DNA of 64,000 nucleotides from Glandiceps talaboti. Taxonomy: Eukaryota; Hemichordata; Enteropneusta; Spengelidae. The stretch is taken from contig NC_135566.1 in NCBI RefSeq assembly GCF_964340395.1, positions 1,622,501-1,686,500 of the forward strand, in the 5' to 3' direction. A program made the translations under genes and the position numbers. Below are positions 30,962 to 44,071 of the stretch, piece by piece. A model generated the notes under the pieces. It saw nothing but the letters and a program-made list of their open reading frames with translations, ran no database searches and was not told the DNA's origin. Every line of letters begins with the position of its first letter. Positions within the stretch are counted from its first letter, which is position 1.

Positions 30962-33815
30962 ATGACTTTTTTCAAAACGCGTAAGTATACTTTCCTACCA
31001 TTGCGAGAAGATGGGAAAGTTGAGACGATGCCATTTCTAAATGCAGTAGAGAATTCAACAATACCATTTTTGGGTGAGTATATGAAAATGTATTATTTTT
31101 ATGATTAAGCATGTTAAATAAATGAATGAATATTATGATCATAATTTCATACAAGTTAAAAACAATATATATTATATTATATTATATCTTATATTCTTAT
31201 CAAGTTATGTCATGGATGTCATAATACTTACAATGTACTATAATATTTCATTTTATTCATAAAATAAAGAATATTACAAATACATTGCTACATATATATC
31301 TTTTTTTCTTTTCTTTTTATGATATAGAACTCCTGGGTTCTACAACATTTTATCCGGTAATTTCTGATATCAAGGGAAATATTACAGTAAGTGGGTGATT
31401 AAACTTTTATTAATTTTGATATGAAGTTATAAAATGTCATATTTCCATATATTTTGACACTTGTTGAAGACTGATTTATTTCGACATTTGAGCAAAAGTA
31501 TAAACATATTCAGTTTACATTGTAGACACAGGTTTATAAGACTTTTTATGATTTTGTTTTTTATTTTTCATTACTTAATTTCCCCACCAAAATTTAAAAA
31601 AGATATAAAATGAAATTATAATATTATAATTTGCCACTTATCCACCTCTTTCATCAAACTTGTTCAACTCTTTGTTGTTTTCATGTGGGAGGTTTAATCA
31701 AATGCAAGTAAAATTCTTTTATTCATGATTACAGTACAATGTAAATGATTTTCTATGTTTTTGGTTATTTACATCCGGAGTGTCAAATGATTTGTCACTC
31801 AGGTCAAGGAAAGGTTTTAAAGTGTCAACATGATCTTCAAACTGTTACCTTGACAACTGATGAATAATATTTGCCAAAGGCTGGGTTGTTGTGTTGCATA
31901 TACCACATATGACCATGAAACTCAGAGTGCAAAGTCTCCTTTGGTTGCCAAGGGTCAAACTATTTTATCATCCAGTTTTCATAAACTTACATTAATTGAT
32001 GTAGTAAAAAATAAAAAGTGATGGACTTCTTAATCGTTATTCAAGTTTGTGTTATAAACTTGGAAAATTTTGGAATATATCTAAGGCTTTAGAACAAATA
32101 TTACCCAATGTACAGAGAGTAGGAATCATTATAATAAAACCATGACACAAATTTTGATGATTTTGATTTGATAAGATTTGTGATTTGATTGATGGACAAG
32201 GTTTTGTGATTTGATGAGATTTTGATTTGATGATTGGATGAGATTCTGTGATTTGATGATTGGATGAGATTCTGTGATTTGATGATTGGATGAGATTTGG
32301 ATGATTTGATGAGATAACTATGATTTGATGATTGGATAAGATTCTGTGATTTGATGATTGGATGAAATTCTGTGATTTGATGATTGGATGAAATTCTGTG
32401 ATTTTATGATTGGATGAGATTTGGATGATTTGATGATTGGGTAAGATATACTGTGATTAATCGGCTGTTTATCGATGTTAGTTTTATTGTCATTTGTTGT
32501 GGTGTTTCTTGATATCCAGAAACTAACAAAGAAGTATGAACTTGATCCAGTCAAACACAGCACACTACATGACATGATTGACGCTGAGATTGAATCCAAA
32601 ACTGCCTTCCGTAAGAACTCAGCTACAGATGCATTAGTATGGTTAAAAAGGTAAGTAGGTGATACCGTATATATAAAACAAGATAATATCTTGACATTCA
32701 TCCCTTTACATTTTGTTTTCTTTGGTTTGATTGGCACAGAAGCTGACCAAGAAGTTTCAACTGGACCCTGTTAAACATTGTACATTACAAGATATGCTTG
32801 AGATTGAGTTTTTGAATGCGACTGCTATGAAAAGTGGCTCAGCAACAGAAACTTTAATTTGGGTGAAACGGTAGGAATATGACTGGTGAAGACTATGTAG
32901 TATATAACCAGATTGACACTCACGTACACAATTTGTAATTAATCAAACAGTTACATTCATTCCATCCACCTCCAGTCACATACTTGTCTAGGACATGGAT
33001 CGTCCACTAACTAGAACAACTCTCGATATAAAATATTTATCAATGCATTCCATCAGCAATGCCCATATTCCTTTGTGTCGTGAAGAATCCCTAAAATGGA
33101 ACCATTTATCATTAGAGAAATACCCCTATCCATTAGAGCTTTTAAACAATGGCCATATAAAATGGTTCTCATTTCAATTGTTCACTATACTCATTATTAG
33201 CTCAGACCACTAAAACTTTAGTTGTCTGAGTTATTAGGCACCATCAATTACATTCTTTGTTCACTGTCCACATGTGTGTAGGTTTTTTGGTAAATTTAGA
33301 AAAAACACAAACACACTTCCCCAGTATTCACAGAATTCTGTATTGATGCTATTGTAAATAAAAAGACTGTACAAGTCTCGTCAGAATAACACATATCTAT
33401 AAATTGTGGTTATCCATGGCAGATAAAACTAAAGTTTTTGTCAGAAATTTGGTAAGTCTTAGAGTGTAAAACCCAACAAGTTCCATAGTCTTTGTTAGAT
33501 CATTTAATACTAAATTGCAATCAACCACCTCAACATTGTGTTATATATGTGATACATATCTGTGCATTTGATGAGATCTTATTACTAACAATACAATGGT
33601 CTCTACACTAGGACTTTGGAGTTTATACGAGGTTTCATACATAATATGGTAGCTGGGGATGAAAGTTTCAAAGGGGCTCGTTTATCTTACGAAGCTAATC
33701 TTAAACCTTACCATAGTTTTTTGGTTCATGGGGTATTTTCGGTAAGTATGTGCTTACATATGTGTGTATGCATGTGTGTGTGTGTGTGCTTACATATGTG
33801 TGTGTGTGTGTGTGT

Positions 33816-33887
<72 letters not shown>

Positions 33888-34437
33888 GCTAGGGTTCATA
33901 TACAATAAGAGTTGGTTCTGCAATTAGTTGCCAAATTTTTACTCTTGCAGTATTAAACTGGAATGTTGTATAAAATACTGTACTTTCTCTTTGAACTTAG
34001 TGTTGTCTTTGTTTTCATAGTTGTATCTTTTCCTATAGAATATTAGCCCACTGAAAATATATTTTACCAGATCATTATATTCAAGTTCTGGGCAATATAT
34101 GATTTTTGGTAAAACGACTACAAATTGAGTTTACATTCATTTGAGTACAGTATAATCATTTGTAGTACAATAGTATTAGTGTTATCTTCAATTGTAGAAT
34201 CATGCCGTCTTAACTATGTCTAAATCTAGTGTAAAATTTATTGTCTTTTTTCCCCTTCAGCTTGTGATGCGAGCCATGCCATACAGAAAGGACATAATCA
34301 AATTGCTAGGACAAGAGGCAGATGAAGAAACAGTCTTAGCGGACACAAAAGATTTCATGAAATTATTTGATGAAAATATAGATGCTGTTATTGAAATATA
34401 CAAAGCTAGAGATATAGACATGCAATTCAGAGTTTAA
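30962..34437 (+). CDS. GLTP: glycolipid transfer protein (GLTP)
   Basis: Exons: 30962-31073, 31328-31386, then either 32520-32650 or 32740-32870, then 33612-33741 and 34261-34437, for 202 codons plus TAA; human GLTP has 209. GLTP is a cytosolic all-helical protein that carries glycosphingolipids between membranes. Residues known to grip the sugar head are present: Asp51, Asn55 and Lys58 (SDIKGNIT then KLTKK), Trp98 (VWLKR) and His135 (PYHSFLVHG), matching human D48, N52, K55, W96 and H140. The C-terminus (..MQFRV) matches the family. The ATG at 30962 is the first in frame and gives MTFFKTRKYTFLPL, which lines up with the family start. It is divergent from TCHP. The odd feature is the duplicated third coding exon, described separately. 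Confidence 0.95.
32155..32447. repeat. 26-bp minisatellite in a GLTP intron
   Basis: About ten imperfect copies of TGTGATTTGATGATTGGATG plus AGATTC, in the intron just upstream of the alternative exons. A minus-strand open frame with repeated PIIKS is an artefact. Confidence 0.9.
32520..32650 (+). CDS. GLTP: GLTP alternative exon 3a
   Basis: 131 nt, phase 0 in and phase 2 out, between CCAG and GTAAGT. It encodes KLTKKYELDPVKHSTLHDMI, DAEIESKTAFRKNSATDALV and WLK(R). It carries the conserved Lys58 and Trp98. Compared with 3b, 25 of 44 residues are identical. It has the stronger donor (AAAAG|GTAAGT), so it may be the default form. Confidence 0.9.
32740..32870 (+). CDS. GLTP: GLTP alternative exon 3b
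   Basis: 131 nt with the same phases as 3a, 89 bp downstream of it, between GGCACAG and GTAGGA (a weaker donor). It encodes KLTKKFQLDPVKHCTLQDML, EIEFLNATAMKSGSATETLI and WVK(R). Lys58 and Trp98 are kept, and there is no stop or frameshift, so it is not a decayed copy. Joining 3a to 3b (262 nt) would shift the frame, so only one can be used per transcript. Confidence 0.85.
33750..33887. repeat. (GT)n microsatellite after GLTP exon 4
   Basis: GT-rich blocks with CTTACATATGTGTG interruptions, starting within about 10 bp of the donor at 33742. GT repeats near donors can affect splicing in other genes; here that is only a possibility. Confidence 0.92.
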
Positions 34438-35115
34438 TCAACTAGGTGCTTTAATTTTAAATTCTATAGATACTTGTATATCAGATTTGAACTCACTTTC
34501 TCTTAGAGTCTTTGTATGGTGCTAGAGGATGAAATTTATTGTATTAAAATGAAAGAAGTCTTCTAATTGGTCACAGAGAAATACAGTAGAAAGAAGTATT
34601 CTAATTCACAAAATCACAAAATACAAAGAATTACAGTATCATCTTCTAATTGGTCATAAAGAAACACAGGATAATATTAGAATATTTTTGATCTGACAAC
34701 CAACAATATATTCACTGGATATTTTGTAAAATACCAATAATTAGATAATGTACATGTAAATTATGGGTCAATTGGTCAGTTTTGACCAGTGAACTCAATA
34801 CGTGCATTCCCTACCGGTCATGCATATATTTCGTTCACTGGTCAAAGCCTCTTGGTTTATTGCTTAAATATATAATGTGATCATAAAAATTCTTGCCAAA
34901 ATTTAAACAAAATCTTGAGTGATATTTATGTATATATAAGTGCCTACAGGCAAGGGTATTACTATGGTAGTTGAGCCTTCTGTTTTCTAAGATAGACATA
35001 AACTAAAACTATTGTTGCAACATGTTGATACAACAGTGATAAGCTATTGAATGGAAGTTTCATTATAGTCTCAGTAGGGAGAAAACTAGTTTATTTATAG
35101 TTACATGAACTTGCA

Positions 35116-35265
35116 GTGCTGTTCGAATGTTTACACTATATGTTGGATCACAGGGTGACTAGAATTGCACAAGAGGAACTGCTATCACTCACTTGTGTAC
35201 CACATTGAAGAACAATAGATTTAGTGTGCATCTATCTTAGTAAACCGAAGGCTGGGTTACCAGTG
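35116..35265. repeat. dispersed repeat, family C copy 1
   Basis: Shares the ordered motifs AATGTTTACACTAT, GATCACAGGGTGA, ACCACATTGAAGAACAATAG, ATCTATCTTAG and AAACCGAAGGCTGG with 60072-60212. No inverted ends seen. Confidence 0.75.
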
Positions 35266-35340
35266 GTGTTGCCTGATGCACTAGGAAAACAAATAATGTA
35301 CTTTTATGGTTTTTAATATAAAAAATTATATTACATTTTC

Positions 35341-35346
35341 AATAAA
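35341..35346 (+). promoter_or_regulatory. candidate GLTP polyadenylation signal
   Basis: AATAAA, about 900 bp after the GLTP stop, followed by a GT-rich stretch. Confidence 0.4.
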
Positions 35347-38300
35347 GATTTGTGGGATATAAAGTAATGAATGGTGCAACAAAACAATTTTCTGTATTTG
35401 GTGTATAGTAAATGTAAACTGTAGTGATTTTGTCAGGATTATAGTATAATATGAATGGTTGTAAAGTCCATATTTGTGGATGTCATGTTTTTGAGGAAGT
35501 AAGTACATCGGAAAGATCCCTAGCATAAACTTATTCTCTTTGAGGTTACAGGAACACAGTTGTGTTTTGTTTTTCTTGAGTGCAAGTTTTGTTTTAAAAA
35601 ACTAGACCAAATGTAGCCTCTAACTTCTAAGTGTGGTGTCATTGTAAGCCATATGAAGAACTGTGTGCTACAATTAAAATATCAATATGACATCAATTTA
35701 TGGTCTTGTAAAAAAAAAATTCAAAATGAATAATTTTTCATACTTACCTGAATGTTCTACTAAAATGATCAACATGCTGCAACAAATAGAATATTGATGG
35801 GAGATTTGAAATAGGACTATAAAATAACAAACAACAACAACAGCAACAGCAACAGCACACGAAAAGGAAAAGAGAGAAGTTGGGGATAAAAAGACTTCTC
35901 AACTTCATGTCGTATTCTTTGCAATGAACCCACCATATTTTGTGGCAGGAAATATATATTTTTTAAATGGGTTTGTTATAGGGATATTCCTGTAACTAAT
36001 GTCACCATATTATGCATATATTGTGACTTAGAACTGAAACATCTCCCTCAACAAGTCATTCACACAAAGTTCACTACTACTATAGAGAGAGACAAGACAA
36101 GACATCTACTGTATGTACAGATTTATTCATTGACTTTATAGTTCTGAGGGTTTAATGTCATCAAGTAGTTGACACATTAAAGCATAGTTCAAATCCCAAA
36201 TATGCCTGAAGAGGAAAATCCGAGATCACATTTTATACTGCTAAAACATACATATCTGTGTTGTGACAGACACACACATACACACCAATAGTGAGGAATT
36301 CGTTAATCTACAAGCTGCTAAAGAATAAAGTGGCCCTGTACATGTACAAGTCAAACCTTGAGGAGGGTACATTTATATCTATCATAGATGTTATCCCTGC
36401 AATAAATTGTAACACACCTGCTCCATTACTGTGTAGTGTATCACATAAACTTTGCAATAGCGCCCCCACAAGGTAAAACTAGTACAATTACATGAGAAAC
36501 CTATTAAATCGCAACATAACTTTATAATCAAGTCGACTAATAAATACTACATACAAAAATATGATCACCTCTTGTGCTGTTTCACACCTATCTGCACAAA
36601 CAATGTTTGAAAAAAAAACTAATTTCAAAAGAAAAGGAAACCTACTGAAAGTGAGGCTTGCATGACCAAACAAATTACATCTACAATTCAAAATTTTTGC
36701 TAAAAATTATGTTGTATTAAAGAAGAAAATATATAAAACTTCTCCTGTCAAAATGTATGAAAATTTGGCCATATTTTGTTAGCCATGTAAACTTGCAAAA
36801 CTCCAGAAATGCGCATCTTGTCATATTTTATAATTTGTCAGGTCTGCCTCATTGTCAAACAAATTTCACATTGAAGAAATACTTTATTTTCCAGCTTTTA
36901 TTGATATGAGGTATTGAAGAATGAAATCGGAAACAATAGAATTATGCAAATGATCCAATTGATATGCAAGCCACACTCATAAAAACTAAAAATTATTCTT
37001 GTTTATCAGTAACCATAAATCCCAAAATGCATGATACTATGCCCAACATGTTCAATTATTAGCCAAAATGCTCTATAAAACAGCTATGAACAAGATGAAG
37101 ACTACCTTGTAGATTTAGTAAACAAATGCGTGCACACCAAAGTTAAAGTGGCTAACTTGAGGAGTAGCAGTTTTGGGAAGTTCTAATACCTTCCATTTGA
37201 GACATTTTATTTAAATAATGTCATTAATATGCAAGGTAGTCCAACTTCGCCTAATAAAAGCTCATCTGTGCATCTCCAGCACCAATTTGATGGAATATAA
37301 ACCTTGCAAATGTGGAAATTCTAAAATCAAGTCCAAAACTACCTATTACCCCACATGAAACATGAAAACACATACATCAAAATCTATCAACTGTAGCTGT
37401 TGGCATAACATTGTGGTTTTACGATTACATGTTTTGATAGTAGGGTTGCCCACAGTAGAATTACAGCATCTACAGACAAACATACACAAACACAATGATG
37501 AATGCCATTTTCTGCACCTAAATTTGGCACATGGCAGAAAATAACAGATGTTGAAAAAACTGTCCATATGAAAGAATACTTTGTTTCCTATTTGAACAAT
37601 GAACTCTTCTTACTTGAAAAATTACAGTTCACCACATAACGAAAAGTTTCAAATTTTAATCGGATTGTGCATATCTTTTTATTTATTAAATTAAATTAGT
37701 TTAGTTGGGAAAGTTACTGAAAATAAAAAGGTACATAAATTTACTTCTAGGGATGAAAATGAAAAAGGGGAGGTGACATAGTTTGCTATATCTTACTGCT
37801 ATAACAATAATTTACACAAGGAAAAAAAGACATGTTAGATACACATCAACCTAGTTTCATATAACACAGATTTCTTCTTCTATTGCAACAAGAAATGAAA
37901 AGACAAGTTACAACTCCACAACTTATAAAAATAGTTCTTGAATCATTGAAACACACTTGAAATTTTACAAAGGTTTATTTTTTTCACAAAATTTCTGCTT
38001 AAATACTCTGCCCACCAATTTAATTCTAAAAGGGACTCAAGCAACATCGTGTTGAATTCTCAAAGTTGAGTTAACAGCATGGGTAAAGATACAAGCCTCT
38101 TTTTCCTCTAATTTTGTTGTTCTGTATCGAAAAAAACCCAAACAAATGTGAATTTTTCTTTGCTTTCAAAAGCTCCAGGGAAATCCATATTTAACCAAAA
38201 TTCTTGTAATTTATGAAATCATTCAAAATTTCCTCCAAAAATCATCTTTCAGGTAATGAGAAATAAAAATGATAGTATTCTAGACTCAAATATTAGAAAA

Positions 38301-38667
38301 TAAAAAGTGTATGAAAACCTATGAACTAAACTGACCTGACAAGAACCTGGAAATTATCTGTAATTTAGATGTTGGCTTGGAACTATTCTATGTACACTAC
38401 ACACTTCGAAAAAATTAAAGTTACATGTTTCAATAAAGACTAAATGACAAATCTCAATACAGAATAATGAAATCTTGAGAGGCTGCTAGTAAAGGGTTTG
38501 TAAATTTTTTTCCTCAACTGGGTATCTCAGTTGCAGCTAAAGATCAGAGATATAATGTGAGTGCCTTGGTTGCATCAGCTGGCACTATAATCAATATGGT
38601 CTTCTCTTTACAGGATGTACGATATTTGCCTATTATGTGTTGATACTTTGATGTATTTTGAAGATAA

Positions 38668-41600
38668 TTAAGAGACTGGCTGTTGCTCTGCTGCAGTTGA
38701 TGTGCTTGATTCCTGTGGTTTCATTACGTCAGGTAGTTCTGGTGGATTGGAGTATGGTGTCACTTCCAATGCTTCAAACTCTTCATCTCCTGCAATTTGC
38801 AAAAGTAAACTATATTAAATTTTAGCACATTTATTCCAAAGAGAATAGTAAAAGAAGTTGCTGGAAATCAAATAGCAGAATTATATATGTGAAAACCTGG
38901 TATATGTAACTGTTGCCTTTTTAATATGGGAATTCTTCACACTTTGATATGATGCTTTGCTAGTCTACAAGTGTAAAAGGTAATCTGTCTCATCTTATCT
39001 TGGAGAACATGAATTCTATTTCTCTGGTAAAAACCAACATGCATGCATGTGTGCGTGTGCGTGTGCGTGTGTGCGCGTACATGTATGTGCATACATGTGT
39101 GCATGTGCGAGTGTGTGCGCGTGGTAGAAAAGCTCAAAATGTTGACCAAGTCTAACTTCATTAAAATTCAAGTGTCACTACCACAATCATACAGTACACA
39201 AAATTTAATGAAAGAAAGACCCATAAGATATAATAACATTTGATAATAATGTATAATATTATTCAATTAGTTTCATATATTGACAGGAAGTACATGAAAT
39301 ATACAACAGTTCACCAGTTAAGTTACAGAGGTCTCACCCAATCATTGCATTACCCAAGGGAATTTACAAGGCTTTCCGAGGCTAAAATACTAAATACTTA
39401 TGTACAAATCTGACAGTTGATGACTAGTAGAAATGATCAGATCTAATTCGGCCACACAGTAATTAGCATAGTACCCAGAGGTATCACATACAAGATACAC
39501 AGTGAAAGCTGAAGAAGTTATGATTCATATGATAATTTGGAAAAGATGATGAAAATTCATCAACTTTCAACAGTCACATCAATCTGACCAAACTACTTTC
39601 TGAATATCTGCACTATCTGAATATCTGCACTATTCTCAATACCCACACTAGGCTGAGCAAGTTACTTTCTCAATACTCGCACTGGGCTGAGAAAACCTCT
39701 TTCTCAATACCACCACTACACTGAGCAGGCTACCTTTTCAATACCTCAGTGACTCCACTGTGCAGCAAGACTTTCATATCTCCCTATATAACAATACATG
39801 CACTTTCAAAATATTACTTACCCTCTTTGAACGCTAATCCTACTGTTGCTGGTGCCTGAGCTCTGGCTGTGCTGCTGGTGAAACCACAGTCTCCTAAAGT
39901 TTTTGTGTCTTCTAAAATGAGTTCCTCTTTATACAGTCGCTGGTCTTCTGGGGGTTTCTTTGTGATTCCTTCTACAATTTTCTTTAATTCATAAACAGTT
40001 GTTGTCTCTTTTGCATCAGTGAAGATGGTGGTTTTCTTACGGCGGACCATCAAAAACACATCCTGTTGACAAATGAAAAAAACTTGATAACTTGAACATC
40101 AACAGAAATATGAAACAAAGTTTTACAACAAGGGGATTACAGACTCAAACATAGAAATTCAAAGATAAACAAACATGACATATGTAAATACTCACACTAC
40201 ATGGTAACACATAGTTTGCCCTATGCCTCTAAATACTACAATGGGTTCTAGCACAGACCTTCCACCAAAAGGCCCAAGAAGTGGAGGGTCTATGGTTCTA
40301 GCCTACATTTTTTTTTCAAACTAATATATGTTAAATGCTGTGACAACAATATATATTTTGTTATTCAAGTTTCTTGCAACTACATTGTATCTATGCAAAA
40401 TGTCCTGGGGAGATTGAAGGAAGAAAACACATCTCCAACGCCTTTAAAGTTGTTTATCTTTGTCCATTTGATTTACACTGCTTACATTGTGTAACATGTG
40501 CAGCACTGTATAATTTGCACTTTATCAAAAGTCTAACTCTTGCTTGCACTTAGTCTAGGTCCTATACGACGCGTTACTACCTATCTCCACCAACATATAG
40601 GGAAAGTCCAGACACAAATCTGTGCTACCCTAACTGTGTTCCTATAAACGTGATGACATTATCATGTCCCCACATGATTTTAGTTTCAGATTGGAGAGGT
40701 GGAGTTCGGCACAGATTTCTGTGTTAAAATAAAGACATTCCCTATACGTGAATGGAGATGATGGTAGTAATCGTAACATGTTGTATAGGAACTAGACTAG
40801 TTTGCACTATATGTTGTAAATACATGTTGAATGCATTCATGTTTGCTCTGTCAGAAGTTGAAGATAACGTGTAATGGTTGTATGACCATCACATCTGCCT
40901 ATTTTGTCATGTGATAACACAATCTGTCGGCATAATTTCATAAATACCAATGCAATAGCTATACAATCACATTAACATTCATCATTATGGTCAAGGACAG
41001 AATTCAACCCAGACTACAGTCCTGTTTGTACAGTGACAACACTTTATACTGGGTGATGACATCTCAAACATTTGTTGTCTTTCATACACAAGTTCTTTTC
41101 TCCCACTTTTCATTAAGAAACAGACATGTTTTGAACAAATCACTTGGGTTCCTTGTTCAGTATCTAACTGGATCTGACAGAATGATCCAAATTTGCTGGA
41201 GGTGTTGAGTAACCAAAGGTGTGAAAACAGTAGCTTCAATATATGTATATTCAGATGTAAATGTACTTGTCATTTATGATTTTGGTTTGTATTCAAACTG
41301 TACACATCATGTAGGGACATAGTTGACATTTGCACATTAACTAAAACCAACAAATTGCTTTCAACTTTGCATTATATAATATTATGATATAAAACATGAT
41401 TCATTAGGTCTTTTCAAACTGTATTCTGTATTTTCCTGTACTATATGTTGAAGACCACATTGCTTTATGTGTTGGTTACCCACACTTTATTGCAGGCTCT
41501 CTGACTTCAGTCACCTCTGCACTGGGGTGGCAAAAGTCAGCATGGCCACAGTGGAGTCTTTTATAAACTGAGACTACACTGAATTCTAACTGAGTAAGTT

Positions 41601-44071
41601 TGCAGTAAGTGCATTTCTAACATCTCACTGTTGCAGAGTTCCCAAATCATGCAGACAGGCTATGAAGTAACAGTCATCTTGTAAATAATCATGTTATACA
41701 TGTATATCCATGTAACACATATTGTGATAAAAATCACCCTTATCACATAAGTCTGATATTTGCTTTACATAATCAAATTAGTGATAATGCTTTGGAGGAA
41801 GTGAGGCTACATGTATGGATGAGGACTGTAGTACTTGTTACTTTTGCACTCCTACCATCTTTGTATATGTACGCACTCCTTCAATGTGTGATATAGTGGA
41901 CGATATTTGAAGGATGAAATGTGTCATATTTCTTGTTACATAATATACATGCAATAGTCCATACCTGTGTCATTCACATTAGAACTATGTTACATTGATT
42001 CATAAATCACAATAACATGCAACAGCAGCAACCTGCATGCAGTGTTTGTTGCAATTCCCTCCCCCCCACCCCCACCATCCCATTTTGTAAAGGTCACTTA
42101 CATATACTGAGTATATATCAATACGTGTGTGTGGTACAAATCATGCTAAGATTATTGGTAGATTAGTTTAGATTGAACTGCTTTCAATTAACAAGGATAA
42201 TAAAATAAGCATGGATCTTCAGACTAAAGTATAATGTACACCTTGGGGTTTAACCATAGACCCTTCACCAAGGGTGGGCTATGACAATTGTATGGTTTAC
42301 CGTTCAATGAAGACTTTTGATATCATTTCAAAGTCTAGTTCTATCCTTCATTGAATCTTAAGATCTCTGGGGTCCTTCACTGAATCTTAAGATCTCTGGG
42401 GTTAGAGACGATTCGATACCAGTGACCACATTGGCATCCAGACTAATCATTTCACATCACACAAGTCAAGTTTTTGATTGGTCAGTGTGAGTACAACACA
42501 CTTCATGCAGTGACTCTACTGACAAAAATTGAGGAAGTAGTGTAGAATTTGCATAGGTGTCGATGCATTAAAATAGAAATGTTAGCATAAAACAGCTAAG
42601 GAAACTGAATTACACTACACTGTTACAGTCTGTAACAAAATGGTTCTACTTGAATGTGTACAGACTATTAACATGGAATGCTTGTCAAGGTGACTACCTT
42701 CAATATTGCTCATTATTAGTACTTCTAAATCCTTTTCAATATTTTGAACAAATTATATGACGTAATCTTATGTCTGATGACTGAAGTCTCTTCCTTCATA
42801 TGATGAGCTGACCATCACAAAACAATCTACACTAACGCTATTAATAGCTGTAACACTTACAAGTTGCAAGATCTCTAATGTTTACGGTGTTTGCAAAACC
42901 AGATTTAAAAATCAACATTATGCTAGTTATACTACCTGTATGTGGGTGGTACATGTACAAATGACATGTACATGATCAGCTTTAATATCAGGCTCTACAC
43001 AACTGAGAACATACTAAATATAATGAACTATATTAAACTTGTCAAGTTTTGTATTAAGCATGTCACCTTTTTGTTTTTCAGATACCTTTTGTAAAAGAAA
43101 AGTAACTCGACTAAAACATGGAAGTGAAACGATGACTCAATATGAAATTTAAATAGAATTATTCAAAGACTCAACATAACGCTTTGAGAAAAAACTCATG
43201 ATATATGATGCTTGTAGTTTTTTGTAAACACTGTACAAGGCCACCATTAGTGGTGGTGATATTCTTCATGAAGTGTTACACTACTATTAGTATAGGAAGG
43301 ACTCCTGATTATCTGAAATGACATTGATTTTGAGGAGGGAGCTGGTTGATGAGTTACTAAAAATAAATCGACATAAGCTCTGTGCAAGATACCATACAGT
43401 TGTATTAGTTTTAACTGACCTGTGGACATGGTCACAATTGAAAACATTATCAATCAAATTCCTTATGTTCAAATCACCAAATTGCTGTTAATGTGTTATA
43501 CACACGTACTTGGTATAAATACATTTGAGTGTTTTCCTTCAAATTGAAATGACAAAACCAACCAATCATATCTTTGACTATCCCCATGTGACAATCTGTA
43601 TAACCAGCAATCAATTTGGACTATTTCTCTAAAGAATTATTGCATAAACGATGAAATCATATTCTCGCCTTATTTCGTCTAAAATTATGAATGGTGCCGA
43701 CATATTCATGTACTCGAATGACCAGTGGCATGGTGGGACTGTTATAAGGCAAATCATTTTAGGCTAAACGACAACGTTTATGAAACGGAGTCATTATACA
43801 GTTTTCTAGAAATTTGAAAAATGCACACTCTCGAGCGAAATTCAAGCCCATACATCTTCATCGAAGTCCTTTCGGACAGTACAGTACACGGTTTATGCAA
43901 ATCATGCTCGTGACAACCGACCAAACAAACAATAAGAAATTCTAAAACGGTTATCATTTTCATTTCAGTTTGATTTGATTGATAGTAACGTGTATTAGTG
44001 ATAAAATGATGCACAAATAGTCATCGCATGGTCTCAAAAGACGGCAAAGATAGCTAAATTTTCCTCACCAT
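38668..44071 (-). CDS. ELOB: elongin B (ELOB)
   Basis: Coding exons in transcript order: 44071-44069 (the start codon alone), 40062-39822 and 38789-38668, for 121 codons plus TAA; human ELOB has 118. It is a ubiquitin-like protein that pairs with elongin C as adaptor in VHL/SOCS-box cullin-RING ubiquitin ligases and in the elongin A elongation complex. The sequence is unmistakable: [20 protein letters not shown], then [40 protein letters not shown], and a C-terminus with [15 protein letters not shown]. The exon at 40062 opens with GAT in phase 0. The family needs only a Met before it, and ATG|GTGAGG at 44071-44069 supplies exactly that, across a 4.0 kb intron. That assignment is inferred but fits well, as it sits at the divergent promoter with ABCB9. 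Confidence 0.94.
39045..39122. repeat. degenerate (GT)n/(GC)n tract
   Basis: Alternating GTGTGCGTGTGCG-type sequence in the ELOB intron before the last exon. Confidence 0.8.
39595..39735. repeat. imperfect tandem repeat in the ELOB intron
   Basis: Three to four diverged units contain ACTTTCTCAATAC and CACTAGGCTGAGCA-like motifs about every 45-50 bp. Confidence 0.6.
40551..40799. mobile_element. foldback MITE in ELOB intron 1
   Basis: The arms of about 75 bp are inverted: TAGTCTAGGTCCTATAC at the left end; TAGTCTAGTTCCTATAC read inward from the right end (16 of 17). Further matches are ATCTCCA..TATAGGGAA and ACA(C/G)A..ATCTGTGC. Flanks CTTGCACT (40543-40550) and TTTGCACT (40801-40808) look like a 7-8 bp target duplication. 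No coding capacity. Confidence 0.75.
42058..42086 (-). other. C-rich stretch, potential quadruplex on the minus strand
   Basis: Runs of three to seven cytosines separated by single A/T, in ELOB intron 1; on the minus (transcribed-sense) strand these are G runs. Confidence 0.4.

Larger units (their letters stand above)
34438..38667. other. GLTP 3' end, intergenic, ELOB 3' end
   Basis: The two genes converge here. AATAAA at 35341-35346 (+) is a plausible GLTP polyadenylation signal, giving a 3' untranslated region of about 0.9 kb. On the minus strand several AATAAA copies (e.g. 37682-37687, 36122-36127) could end ELOB. A dispersed repeat lies at 35116-35265. No further gene seen. Confidence 0.5.

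Noticed and set aside
32318-32737. 139-aa minus-strand open frame over the GLTP alternative exon
   Set aside because: Its C-terminal half is the 26-bp minisatellite and its centre is the antisense of exon 3a.
39814-40059. Elongin B starting at the internal MFLMV methionine-like position within 40062-39822
   Set aside because: That codon is GTG (valine) in the family position DVFLM, and a CAACAG acceptor stands directly before GAT, so the exon is internal.
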